In this document: piece by piece, positions 52,478-62,186 of the stretch
How the letters are laid out: each line of letters starts with the position of its first letter
Position numbering within the stretch: the stretch's first letter is position 1
NCBI RefSeq assembly: GCF_001640025.1
Contig: NC_031672.1
Location: forward strand, 5,580,001-5,644,000
Origin: Sugiyamaella lignohabitans
Taxonomy: Eukaryota > Ascomycota > Dipodascomycetes > Dipodascales > Trichomonascaceae
Length of the DNA stretch: 64,000 nucleotides
Direction of reading: 5' to 3'
Translations under genes and position numbers: made by a program
The notes under the pieces: generated by a model
The model's database searches: none
The model's input: only the letters and a program-made list of their open reading frames with translations
What the model was told of the DNA's origin: nothing

Positions 52478-54466
52478 TCACTCACGTCGTTGTTGTGAGG
52501 TGGATCTCTTGCCTCGGATCCAACCCCACACTCGGCTGGCGGGATTGCGTTTGCTCGAGCTGAGGGAGCCATTGAATGATACAGAGGTTGACTCTTGTGA
52601 TGGTCTGCGGCCCAGGAGCGTGCTCAAACGGTTGCTGTTGATATTATTGTTCATGGGGGTACGGTTCTGTCCTGCAGTCGATTGGGTTGTTTGTACACCG
52701 CGGAACGAGGCGGTGGATGGGTGGGGAGATGCAAGTCGTTGTTTACTTCTCATGCTTGAACTGTCGAAAGAGCATCTGATTTCGGGACCGGGTTCGCCCA
52801 GGTCCAATCCATCTTGTGCGTCGAGGGAGTCCACAGTGGGAACGTCGTCAATCTCGGAAAACTGATTCACAACTCGGATTATAGTGGCAGCAGCAGGTGG
52901 CTCGTCTATCTGAGGCTTCTCGTCAATGGTATTGATACTCGTCGTACTGTTGCTGAAAACACTGTTCATCTCTGGCGACTTGGGAGTCTGATCAATAGTG
53001 GGCGATCCTCCATTCGATTTGTATCCACGAGATGTATAATAACGTGGTGCTGGAATGGTTGGAGAAGGAGGCTTGGCGATGATACTAGGTGCTTCAATAG
53101 CAGGAGCAGTCGTCAGATTTGCAGCTACATTTGCTACTGGTCGAACAGGCGAGATAGATACATTTGAGAATGCCGTGGTAGTAGACTCCTCTTCGTTGTG
53201 CTCAGCATCAGGCTCTTCTTCAACTACTGGACCCATTTTTCTCTTCATTCCTCGAAAGGCAGGGCCCAAAGTCATTTCCGGGGCAGATTCTGATCTCCTA
53301 TGGAAATACTGGTGACTGCCAAATTCTAAGTCGGTCGATAAAGATGGCGTACGAAACGGTCCAAGAGCGGCATCGAGATCGATTTTTGGTTCAGGGCTAA
53401 CAATTGTATCGCTAAATCTGGTGAAATCCATCGAGTCATCGAACAACACTGCGGGAATATATGAAGATGAGTGCAAAAGCTCTTCAGCACTGGAATCTTC
53501 ATCATCGTCGAGATCGATATCCATACGGGATAATGGTGAGTCTACAGCAGGTGCACCACCATGTGTTTTAGCTTCCTTCTTAGATGAACCAAAACGAATT
53601 AGATGACCAGCCCAAGATCTGACCTTCTTATGACGGTGACGACGAGATCTCGACTTGGATACCCCTTTACTATTAATAATGCTGGAATTCGACGAGATAG
53701 AGCCTGCAGTAGATACTTTGATCATGCCCGGAGTGCTGACACATCTATTAAGCTCGGTAGTGCCATCATAGGTCGAGTTGGGCTTGTTCAGAGCTGAGCT
53801 CACAGTAGTGGGAGTACGGGTATGAGAACCTGATGCAGACGTCGACTGAGTCTCAGATAATGAAAGAGTCCGGCCATGATTGCTACTAGTAGTAGTAGAA
53901 TTGCCAGTGGAATTATTGGTTGTACCACCAATTATTGGCTCATTTGCAAAGGAAACCTTGACAGCCTTCTTCTTGGGTGACTTGGCAGTGCCAGACTCTT
54001 CTAATGGAAGAGAAGAAGACGATGCAGAAAATGTATACGATTGTGGTTGAGGAGAAAAGGACGAAGATGCAAATGTTAACGTTGGTGAGCGACTGTAAGG
54101 ATGATATAGAGGACTAGTCGAGCCAACAGCCGGAGATTCCTTGGGAGACGTGGCAGTGAACAAAGGTGAAGCATTAAAGTCATGCGAAACAGCTGCCGAT
54201 CTTCTATGAGAATGATGAGCTGGTCTAGAAGGAGATCGACCAGTAGCACCAGTTGAAGTATTAGAGTCGATCCCCGGAACAACCAGAGTAGCCTGAGACT
54301 CCTTGCCAAGTAAAGGACCAGCCTCTACTTGTAACGATGCGGATGGAGGAGAAGATGCTCTGGATGGACGGGGACGCGAAGGTGAGCTTCGCGACGTGGG
54401 CGCCTGTGGTTGTGCTGGAAAGCAAAAATTGGCCGCACTAGGCGTTATAGTAGATACCATGGACAT
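52478..54466 (-). CDS. Ser/Pro-rich fungal protein with conserved basic and acidic blocks
   Basis: 662 residues, intronless. Mostly low complexity (Ser, Pro, Thr). Conserved-looking islands are a basic block RSRRHRHKKVRSWAGHLIRF near 275, an acidic DIDLDDDEDSSAEELL, IDLDAALGPFRTPS near 365 and HRRSESAPEMTLG near 385. The C-terminus is basic (SRVWGWIRGKRSTSQQRRE). The order of these islands recalls a group of filamentous-fungal proteins annotated as cell wall proline-rich proteins, but no signal peptide or GPI site is seen, so a wall location is doubtful. A cytoplasmic or nuclear regulator is equally possible. Function unknown. The first ATG of the frame is used. Confidence 0.75.
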   Translation of the reverse strand: MSMVSTITPSAANFCFPAQPQAPTSRSSPSRPRPSRASSPPSASLQVEAGPLLGKESQATLVVPGIDSNTSTGATGRSPSRPAHHSHRRSAAVSHDFNASPLFTATSPKESPAVGSTSPLYHPYSRSPTLTFASSSFSPQPQSYTFSASSSSLPLEESGTAKSPKKKAVKVSFANEPIIGGTTNNSTGNSTTTSSNHGRTLSLSETQSTSASGSHTRTPTTVSSALNKPNSTYDGTTELNRCVSTPGMIKVSTAGSISSNSSIINSKGVSKSRSRRHRHKKVRSWAGHLIRFGSSKKEAKTHGGAPAVDSPLSRMDIDLDDDEDSSAEELLHSSSYIPAVLFDDSMDFTRFSDTIVSPEPKIDLDAALGPFRTPSLSTDLEFGSHQYFHRRSESAPEMTLGPAFRGMKRKMGPVVEEEPDAEHNEEESTTTAFSNVSISPVRPVANVAANLTTAPAIEAPSIIAKPPSPTIPAPRYYTSRGYKSNGGSPTIDQTPKSPEMNSVFSNSTTSINTIDEKPQIDEPPAAATIIRVVNQFSEIDDVPTVDSLDAQDGLDLGEPGPEIRCSFDSSSMRSKQRLASPHPSTASFRGVQTTQSTAGQNRTPMNNNINSNRLSTLLGRRPSQESTSVSFNGSLSSSKRNPASRVWGWIRGKRSTSQQRRE

Positions 54467-57104
54467 TAGTATTTGAGTTGAAACGAATGGACGAAAGGAT
54501 TAGAGAATAAACCTTTCAAGAAAAATGTTACACTGATTAAACAACAGTGAAAAAAAGTATGATCAAAATGATACAATGAGAGATCGCAAACGATAGCTAG
54601 ACGACCTTGACCAAGACAACAAGGTATAATGAAAGACGATGAAGAATGGCAAATTAATAAATGAATGATCAAAGAAAAAATGTTGTCACAAGCCAGTCAA
54701 AACAACTTGATAAACTAAGACAAGAGAACCAAGTCGGTATAAAATAAAGCCAATAAAGACAAGGTAGCTAAGAAACAAAACCTCAATATTATCAGATATT
54801 AAGTTCAGCTAACTGGACCCTAGACTGCACTCAACTCAACTAGATAGTGTAAATACGGAAGTAGCGGCCACTATTTACCTGTTCATAGATAGAACTTGTT
54901 TCATAAGGCAACAACAGTCCCTCGAGAAAAATAATCCACACTAGTAAAAGCTTAAAAGTAGTCGAGCCTTGACAAAAAAACAAATCAAAGACAAATAATG
55001 CTAATCGAGGAACCGGAGATGCTAGATGTGAAGACCCGAGCCAGACCAGTTACAAGCCGAGTCAGTGACTGCAAAACAATGACTGATTAATTAAACAAAA
55101 GAAGCTTTGCAAAACAAGAACAACAAAAAATTTTAAAATAAGGACAAAAACAACCAAAGCCGACGAGACAAACTAAATAAAAAGAGTCCAAGTCGATGTT
55201 GTTGAAGTTGTTTGTTCAAGTTAAGATGTGTAAGTAGTGTGGGTTTCGAGTTTTTTTCTTGTCGGTAATGGGATACAGGGCTCGGCGATATTGCAGGCGT
55301 AGTAAAATGCGAGCTGCAAGCAAGGTCACTGGGGGTGAAATTGGTGCTGCAGGCGCGTTTGAAACACAGGGGGGGTTGATTTCTCAAATAGGAAATAGGG
55401 ATCTGACAATAAGGGGGGTGAATATGTGGTTGGAGTAAGCTAAACTTCGGGTTTTTTTAGTTTGGTGGTAAGACCCCTTCTGTATAGCAATTTGGCACGG
55501 ATTAGGCCTGACTGACTTGATTATGTGGGACAAATTTGACTTTGACGATTAGCTTTTGACTGGGACCTAAAATGATAATCGATATAATGAAAAATACACT
55601 GTCGATTATTAATAAAAAAATCAAGTCCAATTGGAGGATATCACGCTAAATCACAATCGAACGTATATCGAATATATAATCGTAGACCAGCTCGATTATA
55701 TTTTTCTTGGTTAATATAATATAATAATATTAAGAAATAGTTCTCGAGGCAAGGCCGTTTTCTGACGTCTGTCTGGAATGTGTGTGAAAGACGACAAGTT
55801 TGACTAGAAGTGGTGGTTAGATCGGAGGATCCATGAGTTTGTGGAGTAGTTTGGCGCCACGGAACAAAAAAACAAAAATAAACTGCAGTTGATAAAAATA
55901 AAATTAGAAAAATAAAAAAATAAAAAATCTCGTAGATAGGGATCGGAACAGCCACTTGTGTGGTTCGTGGTCGGTGCTTGTTATATGTCGCCAAGATGCA
56001 CTCACTGCAGTTTGGTGAATAGACAGGCAGACGCCTTGTTGAGATCTATACACATCGTCGCCCACCAACGCCATCATCGGCCATTCGTTGTGACTTTGCT
56101 GTCGTTTATGAGCGGTCATCGACCACGAACCCTCTCTCGATTGGCTAAAATTGGTGTTTAAAACAGAACTGGTTTGGTACGGTACTTACATGTAATGAGC
56201 GAACGATACGATACGTCTTGTATCAATAGAATACGTATGAGCGGTGCGATCGTATCTCGATAGTTAGAAATCACACAGTCAATCAATAATGATCCAAAAT
56301 GAGAACCAAGGAGTAGTTCACAAGTGTGATTCTGAAAAAAACTTGATAAAATAAAATAAGAAAAACAACAACAACCTAGAAACAAAACATGTGGCAATAT
56401 AGATAGATATATAAAAGCAGTCTCCACAACTATGGTTGTATCCATGACTATCTGTTTTGCCAGGACTCAATCTCAAATAAGAACAAAAATAGGTTTTCCT
56501 TCATGCGGGATCATCCTGCAACGCAGCAGAAAAAGGGGTTAAAAGTAAATCTCAAAAAGTAAGTATATGCAAGAGCTGACAAAAAGAAATCGCCATGTAT
56601 CATGACGGTACTCGCAGTTGACGGGCGACGGCCACTGATAGATCTAACAGATCTTGACACGCACAGAACCAACCTGGCTGTTCTTTACCGTGTATCGCGG
56701 GTACCTTTGTTTTGGTTTCTTTCTGTGGCCAGCGGCAAATCGCCCATGAAATCGACCGATAGGGTGACAATTTCGAGCAATTGGCCGCTGCCCTGGGTCA
56801 ATTGTTCCAGGGTGCAGCTCCATGAGGTCCTGATTCTGGTCGCTCTAAAGAGTTAGCTGGTGCTAAGCTTTTTTCATTTCTGTGCTTCTGGTAGCGTGGC
56901 TGAATGCTTCAGAGTACTGTTGTAACCTATCATCACATTTGCTTTTCTGGTTCTATTGACCAATTGTCAGCAGATCCTTAGGAGGTGGCTTTTACTCCGA
57001 CCGCTACCCCTGTCGGCAACTTGTATGCCCGTGGCTATTGGCGTGTTTTTACTTTTGAATCTTTGAACCTGTCTGTACCTGTACCTCTATCTGTAGCTGT
57101 TCCT

Positions 57105-57235
57105 GTTTCTCATGCTCATGTCCGGGATCTGCTGGTGCTTATGCCGACATTCATGCTCATGCTCATGTCCATACTCCTATTCATACCCATACTCATGTTC
57201 ATGCTCATGCTCATGCTCATACTCATGCTCATTAC
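57105..57235 (+). repeat. CTCATG-type hexanucleotide tandem repeat
   Basis: About 20 imperfect units of CTCATG/CTCATA/TTCATG. The upstream part 57065-57104 has a related hexamer periodicity (CTGTAC/CTGTAG). Translated, it gives only Leu/Met/Ile runs, so it is non-coding. Confidence 0.75.
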
Positions 57236-58993
57236 GCTGCGACCACCGACTGAGCTTGCGCCGAGAAATGGCGAGGATGTATTCATCTAAACCCCAGTGG
57301 GCTGGTCATTAAAAGCTACATACAATCTAACAACTATAAACTGTAAATGTATAAACTAAAACTATAAACTATAAGTAGATTACGCCATAGAAAAACGAAA
57401 TAATCCCCACGATAACCTCGCTATCAGCTCTATAATCAATAATATATGTATTGCTGGTCTGCAGTAACGCTTGTAAAAATGTTGCTGGCTGCGAGCTAGT
57501 TTCACATTGTTTGCGTGTGATTCAAATCAGGGCTCTCTTTGAATGTAAAACGGCAAGCCAACTTGATAAATAATGCTTATATTCGCGGCGAGTCTGACAT
57601 TTGTTATTATGTTACTAAAACTGATAACTGATAATCTGGCACCTGGACAAGCCATGGCCCAATTTAGACTGCGTTTTACAATGTTTAAAACGTTTTGAGA
57701 CCGATATGTATGCTGCACGACATATCTAGCCTATTGTTAGAGGTTTATATTTAGAAAAACGGCTGTCAGCGGCTGTTTATCCGTCATGTGAGCTATGGGC
57801 CACCATCAGATATCACGATTCAAATAGGCAAACTCTGCCATGCTATAACCGAGCTATAATACTAGATATAGGTCCTAAAAGCACAGCCCCTAGCGTTTAG
57901 ACATAGCACCCTGGCTTCAACTTCAAGCACCCTTATATACATACTAAGATTCACCAGTATTACCATCGAACCTTAACAATAAAGCTACATCACCGTTGTG
58001 TAACTCCTATAATATGGGGCCCGCAATCCAGGAAACTTTGCAATCTACTGAGTCGGTATCTGGTTGCTCTCCAGTCATAGCCTAATACTATCTCGCACAT
58101 TATCCCTTGCCAGGGTCCAGGTATCTGTCTTTCATGGTTCCCAAATAGGTATAAAATACATTCTTAAAAATCCCTTTTCCTTCCTAATAAGGTAAAAGGC
58201 GTTGATCACGAAATGCCTAATTCCAAATGAAGGCAAATTTACGACTAATTGAGATATATGCGGACCTAAAGGGGATCTAGGATGATGCGTAGATTGTGCA
58301 TCGACACGCATGGACGCGCGTTTGCTAGAGATGATCATTACCGTTGACGCGGGTATGTTGATTCACGTTGACTGTGTCGAGAAGTCTAAGGTTCATCAGA
58401 TATTATTGAATGCAAATAAACACTTAGCAACCTGAAATTATGGTGGCCGACTATCTATAATTATACTCTATTTCCTAGCACGACATGCGCCACAGCACTT
58501 ATATTGAAAAGTAGCTTTGTTTGACCCTCAAAATATGTAACAAGTCCGCTATCTTTTTCCACCACCGCCAGCCACTAATCAGCGTCAACATCATTCATAC
58601 TATCAGTCGGCGACATCTGGCGCTAAGTTTCCAGCATCGGGGTGGCCGGCGAACGGTCACCATGAAACGGGACTAGCGCTGAACGCAAAAATAATAAATT
58701 TAGCACTAAATTTGTATTTTATTTATTATATTATATAGGATAGGATATGATGTGTCATGGCATGACAACATGAAATGACTAGACGTATCTGGCTGATACC
58801 GCCAAAGCAATGATAACCCCCTGTCGGGACCTTTCCTGAAGATAAGCAACCCCGCAAAACAGCGCTTGGCAGACCATTACCACATATATCCAGAGAATAC
58901 ATGCACTCCGGATCGGGCCTCAAGTTCGTGTGTGAAGGTTAAAGTTGGATCTCGTCACATCGTTGCTGGTGGGACTGCGTTTCCGGGGGAGTT

Positions 58994-59047
58994 GCCTCCG
59001 GCGGCTGGGGCGCAGCCCCAGATCCCGTTGTGCCAGCTGCGCTGACA
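58994..59047 (+). repeat. GC-rich hairpin element, half-unit (copy 3)
   Basis: Starts GCCTCCGGCGGCTGGGGC. The stem has loop GCA and is followed by CCAGATCCCG and a weaker second hairpin AGCTGCGCT. It is the left partner of copy 4, with 220 bases between them. Confidence 0.75.
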
Positions 59048-59270
59048 GCTTGGACCTTACGGGTTGGTTGGGTTAGACACTGGTGAGAGGATTGCATCTC
59101 CGTGTTTCGTCTCAGGAGGGGTTGGTTGGTTGGTTCCACATGCAGATGATCTAAGAATGAGACCGGGACCCGGAGTCTGTTTCACTGCTGTGTTCGCCGT
59201 GATTCAGCCATCTCCGAATAAACTCTTTAAACCATCGCACTCCGAGTCCAGCATCCCACGGTCCGATCAT

Positions 59271-59324
59271 CTACTGCGAAGCAGGAGCCACGGGGTTTGG
59301 GGCGGAGCCCCTGCCGCCGGAAGC
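59271..59324 (-). repeat. GC-rich hairpin element, half-unit (copy 4)
   Basis: Runs CTACTGCGAAGCAGGAG, then CCACGGGG and TTGGGGCGGAGCCCCTG (loop GGA), ending GCCGCCGGAAGC. It is inverted relative to copy 3 and ends 42 bases beyond the stop codon of IFA38. Confidence 0.8.
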
Positions 59325-59365
59325 TAACACCCACTTCCCATAGTATTAAGTATATTAGATACACA

Positions 59366-60442
59366 CTATTTTTGCTTTGCAAGACGCTCGGCCTTTTTAA
59401 GAGCTCTCTTGCGGATGTCAACGTGCATGTTGTAGTTGATGCCGATGATGAGCTTGCCGAAAACGCCGGCGGCGGTTTCCATCCACCAGTGGAGAAGGGC
59501 ATGTGACCAGTAGGGGGTGGTGGTGGCGTATCGTTCTTGGGCGCCAGAACGACGGCCAATGGACTGGAAGACCGACTTGACGAACTGCTTGGGGTTGGGG
59601 ATCAGAGCAGATGTTCGGCGGATCTTGGACATGTTGGATGTCACGAGGTAGGAGATGACCAGCTGAACATCTACACCTTGAGGTTGCAACTCACGAGCAA
59701 GAGCATTCGACCAGGACTGCAAAAATGCTTTCGAACCGGAGTATGTAGCAAGCAATGGAGTAGGGGTCAGACCAGCGAACGAGCCCATGGTCAGAATGAG
59801 TCCACGCTTGAAAGCTTTGCCTTTACCAGTCGAGGCAATAATCTTAGGAGCAATGATTTGAGTTATTTTCAAGGTAGCGATGTTGTTAATGGTGATGATA
59901 TCGCGCATCTCCTGTTCTGGGGTCTCAATGAATGGCACGGGAATGGAGTGTGATTGTCCGACATTGTTGATCAAGACAGTGACATTATCAAGCTCCTCAA
60001 TAAATTTCTCCAACGCAGTATATGATTCGGGCTCATCTTTAGATGCATCAAACGCCAGGTATTTGACAGAAACTCCTGGGCACTTCTCTTGGAGTTCTTT
60101 CTGGACAGTTTCAAGCTTTCCGGTAGTTCTGGAGATAATTCCCACATTAAATCCCTTAGCAGCTAATTGATGGGCAAACTGCTCGCCAATGCCAGCAGTG
60201 GCTCCTGTGACAATGGCCCATGCTCTTCCCTTGTTGGACCCGGATCCGGCTCCATACTTTGACAGATCGGGTCTCGGAAGGATGAACAAATCAGCAAGCA
60301 TAGTGAAGTAGCTGAGCAGACCAGTAATGACCTTAAAAAGACCAATTGCCGCCAATCCGCCAACTACGGCCCCAACTACGGGGTGGTCCTTCCCAATTTC
60401 AGCGATTTCGCGAAGGTACGAACAAGCACAGAATCCAGTCAT
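59366..60442 (-). CDS. IFA38: Very-long-chain 3-ketoacyl-CoA reductase
   Basis: NADPH-dependent short-chain dehydrogenase of the ER fatty-acid elongation cycle: second step after the ELO condensing enzyme. 358 residues (S. cerevisiae Ifa38 is 347), intronless. The N-terminus holds a membrane-spanning stretch near 20-50 (VVGAVVGGLAAIGLFKV) and continues GRAWAIVTGATAGIGEQFA, the cofactor motif. NNVG near 163, the Ser at LTMGSFAGL and catalytic YSGSK near 231 are present. SYLVTSNMSKIRR and the late hydrophobic GKLIIGINYNMHVDIRKR are family-typical, and the C-terminus is Lys-rich, suiting ER retention. GC elements lie on both sides (copy 4 at the 3' end, copy 5 upstream). Confidence 0.94.
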   Translation of the reverse strand: MTGFCACSYLREIAEIGKDHPVVGAVVGGLAAIGLFKVITGLLSYFTMLADLFILPRPDLSKYGAGSGSNKGRAWAIVTGATAGIGEQFAHQLAAKGFNVGIISRTTGKLETVQKELQEKCPGVSVKYLAFDASKDEPESYTALEKFIEELDNVTVLINNVGQSHSIPVPFIETPEQEMRDIITINNIATLKITQIIAPKIIASTGKGKAFKRGLILTMGSFAGLTPTPLLATYSGSKAFLQSWSNALARELQPQGVDVQLVISYLVTSNMSKIRRTSALIPNPKQFVKSVFQSIGRRSGAQERYATTTPYWSHALLHWWMETAAGVFGKLIIGINYNMHVDIRKRALKKAERLAKQK

Positions 60443-61006
60443 TGTTTCGTATGTGCAACTGTCAACTGGCAGAAAGTGCTTGTTAACGAGTTCACCACTC
60501 CCATGCGCAATCCCGCTCGGGTATTTTTTCAGGGCAGGGGTTTTGTCTACTAGGTCCCGTTTCCAGGGGCTGGTGGTGTCCGCACGGGCTGATTCGCTTG
60601 GATTTCAAGCCTGTTCTTATTTTTGCTATGAGACTGAGCTTTCTGTGGCATGACCTTTACCTTTTACAAATCTGGTTATTGGGCGTTGTGTTCTCACATA
60701 TTGATCTCGTCACCGGAGTACCACCTCGCACTATATATGCACTGTAATCAGGCAACACATTTATAATACGATATTCATCACACGAATTAATCTAATATAA
60801 TACGATACGAACACCCTAAGGCCACCAGGAACACAAAACAGAACGCCTATTCAACACATGGGCCAGTATATGTTACAAAGACAATAGCCATCCTCGACGG
60901 GATGAAGCGCACCGATCCACGGGCCCCTGCGTCTCGCCAGGCACCGCCGTTGAAGCGTATCTTGCATCTGCGAGCGCGACATTGGGACCATACCCGGTCG
61001 GGTGGG

Positions 61007-61147
61007 CCTGCCTCCGGCGGCTGGGGCTCCGCCCCAGACCCCGTAGCTCCTGCTTCGCAGGAGTTGCTGGAACCGTCGACGGACCGACTCGAGCGCAGCG
61101 AGAGGAGCCACAAGGTCTGGGGCAGAGCCCCAGCCGCCGGAGGCAGG
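61007..61147. repeat. GC-rich hairpin element, full palindromic unit (copy 5)
   Basis: Near-palindrome of 141 bp centred on CCGTCGACGG (61073-61082). The outer ends are CCTGCCTCCGGCGG and its complement. Left half: loop TCC, then hairpin CTCCTGCTTCGCAGGAG. Right half: CTCGAGCGCAGCGAGAG, then stem with loop AGA. Copy 7a is the same unit in reverse. Confidence 0.9.
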
Positions 61148-62076
61148 ACCAACCGTTATTGTTATTTACTGATTAAGCTACAATAAATTTATTGGCACTC
61201 CCAGCAAGTTTCGAAGGGTTTCAGCTTTCATACCAAGACCAGGGTACGAGGAGAAAGCACTGATCTGTAATCAGTTCACGTAGCAGGAAATGCTATTAGG
61301 TACCAGACTCATGGTTGACATGCCATATTTCGAATTCGGAAACTAATAATTCAGTGTGAGCTAATGAGCAAAAAAATATCGATGACGGGCCTCATTGAAC
61401 CGGGTGGTTCGAGCCAGAATAGAACTTTCGATACGTTTTTTTACCTGTTTTTGCGGAAGCTGGACCACAAATCAAGCGTGCACCAAGCGGACAGGCAGTC
61501 AGGGTTGGCGTGTTCAGGCGGATCAGGCTTGCCGGCCAAGCAGAAAGGGCGGTAGAGGCCCGAAAGGACAGGCCGGCCAGCGGCTTGGGCCGGTTGCATG
61601 ACGGCAGTCAGGCTGGCGATTCGCTCGTTTGATTTCTCCCAGAAGCGACAGATCTGTAATGGGAGCAAAGGGCCACGCGCGCCACGCGCACAGCACCCGT
61701 CTTACCCTCCCTCAACTTCGACAGGTTTACAAATCTTGGTTGAACGAACATAGAGATAGAAGAAGGATACATACTGCAGAAAAGTGTTGAATTTTTTTTG
61801 GTTTCTTGATTTTCATCCTTTTCGTTGTACGATAAGTCTAGAGATCAAGTAAGTAGCAACAAACGACGGTGGCAACGAGCGAATTTCACGGATGCCAGCT
61901 GATAATGAAAGCTGAATCGGATTTTAGAGTTTAACTGCCTTATATCAGCCGACCAGCTTCACATGACTACACCAGCAGTAGCTGGTTCGGTTGCTGGCTC
62001 ACGATAGCTCAAAACACCAACAAACTCTATAATCCAAGTTCCCACCAACAAATCCCATCTACGGGGATGCCGAAAA

Positions 62077-62131
62077 GTTCCGCGTAGCGGAGCACAACGG
62101 GGTCTGGGGCAGCGCCCCAGCCTCCGGAGGC
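62077..62131 (-). repeat. GC-rich hairpin element, half-unit (copy 6)
   Basis: The small hairpin TTCCGCGTAGCGGAG replaces the CTCCTGC form seen elsewhere. It is followed by GGGGTCTGGGGC, loop AGC, GCCCCAG and CCTCCGGAGGC. The end lies 56 bases before the NAP1 ATG. Confidence 0.8.
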
Positions 62132-62186
62132 TTCACGATCGTGCAGTGGTGCATCAGATGACTAACATTGAATAAAGAGTGTAACA

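Larger units (their letters stand above)
54467..59365. other. Gene-free region of nearly 5 kb
   Basis: No frame here looks like a protein and no tRNA, rRNA or transposon was recognised. 54470-55200 (upstream of the Ser/Pro-rich gene) is A-rich on the plus strand, like a long 5' leader or promoter. 55560-56450 is AT-rich. 57060-57235 holds hexamer-type tandem repeats. 58994-59324 holds two inverted GC elements. The length stands out in a genome with typical spacers under 1 kb. A long regulated promoter, a replication origin or centromere, an unrecognised non-coding RNA or the remains of a lost gene are all possible. Confidence 0.6.
60443..62186. other. Intergenic region with GC elements and possible NAP1 5' intron
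   Basis: Upstream of IFA38 (minus) and NAP1 (plus). It contains full GC element copy 5 (61007-61147) and half element copy 6 (62077-62131), plus a GC-rich stretch near 61500-61690 with no protein-like frame. A GTAAGT at 61849 and CTAAC at 62162 could define an intron in the NAP1 leader. Confidence 0.5.

Noticed and set aside
56985..57290. 101-codon frame across the hexamer repeat
   Set aside because: Its Leu/Met/Ile content comes from the period-six repeat, so the open frame is an artefact.
60847..61152. Frames of 86-101 codons across GC element copy 5
   Set aside because: All six frames of the GC-rich palindrome stay open because stop codons are rare in it; the same peptide fragments recur at every copy.
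61385..61425. Possible tRNA fragment (GGTTCGAGCC-like T-arm)
   Set aside because: No matching acceptor stem, D-arm or anticodon arm within tRNA distance.
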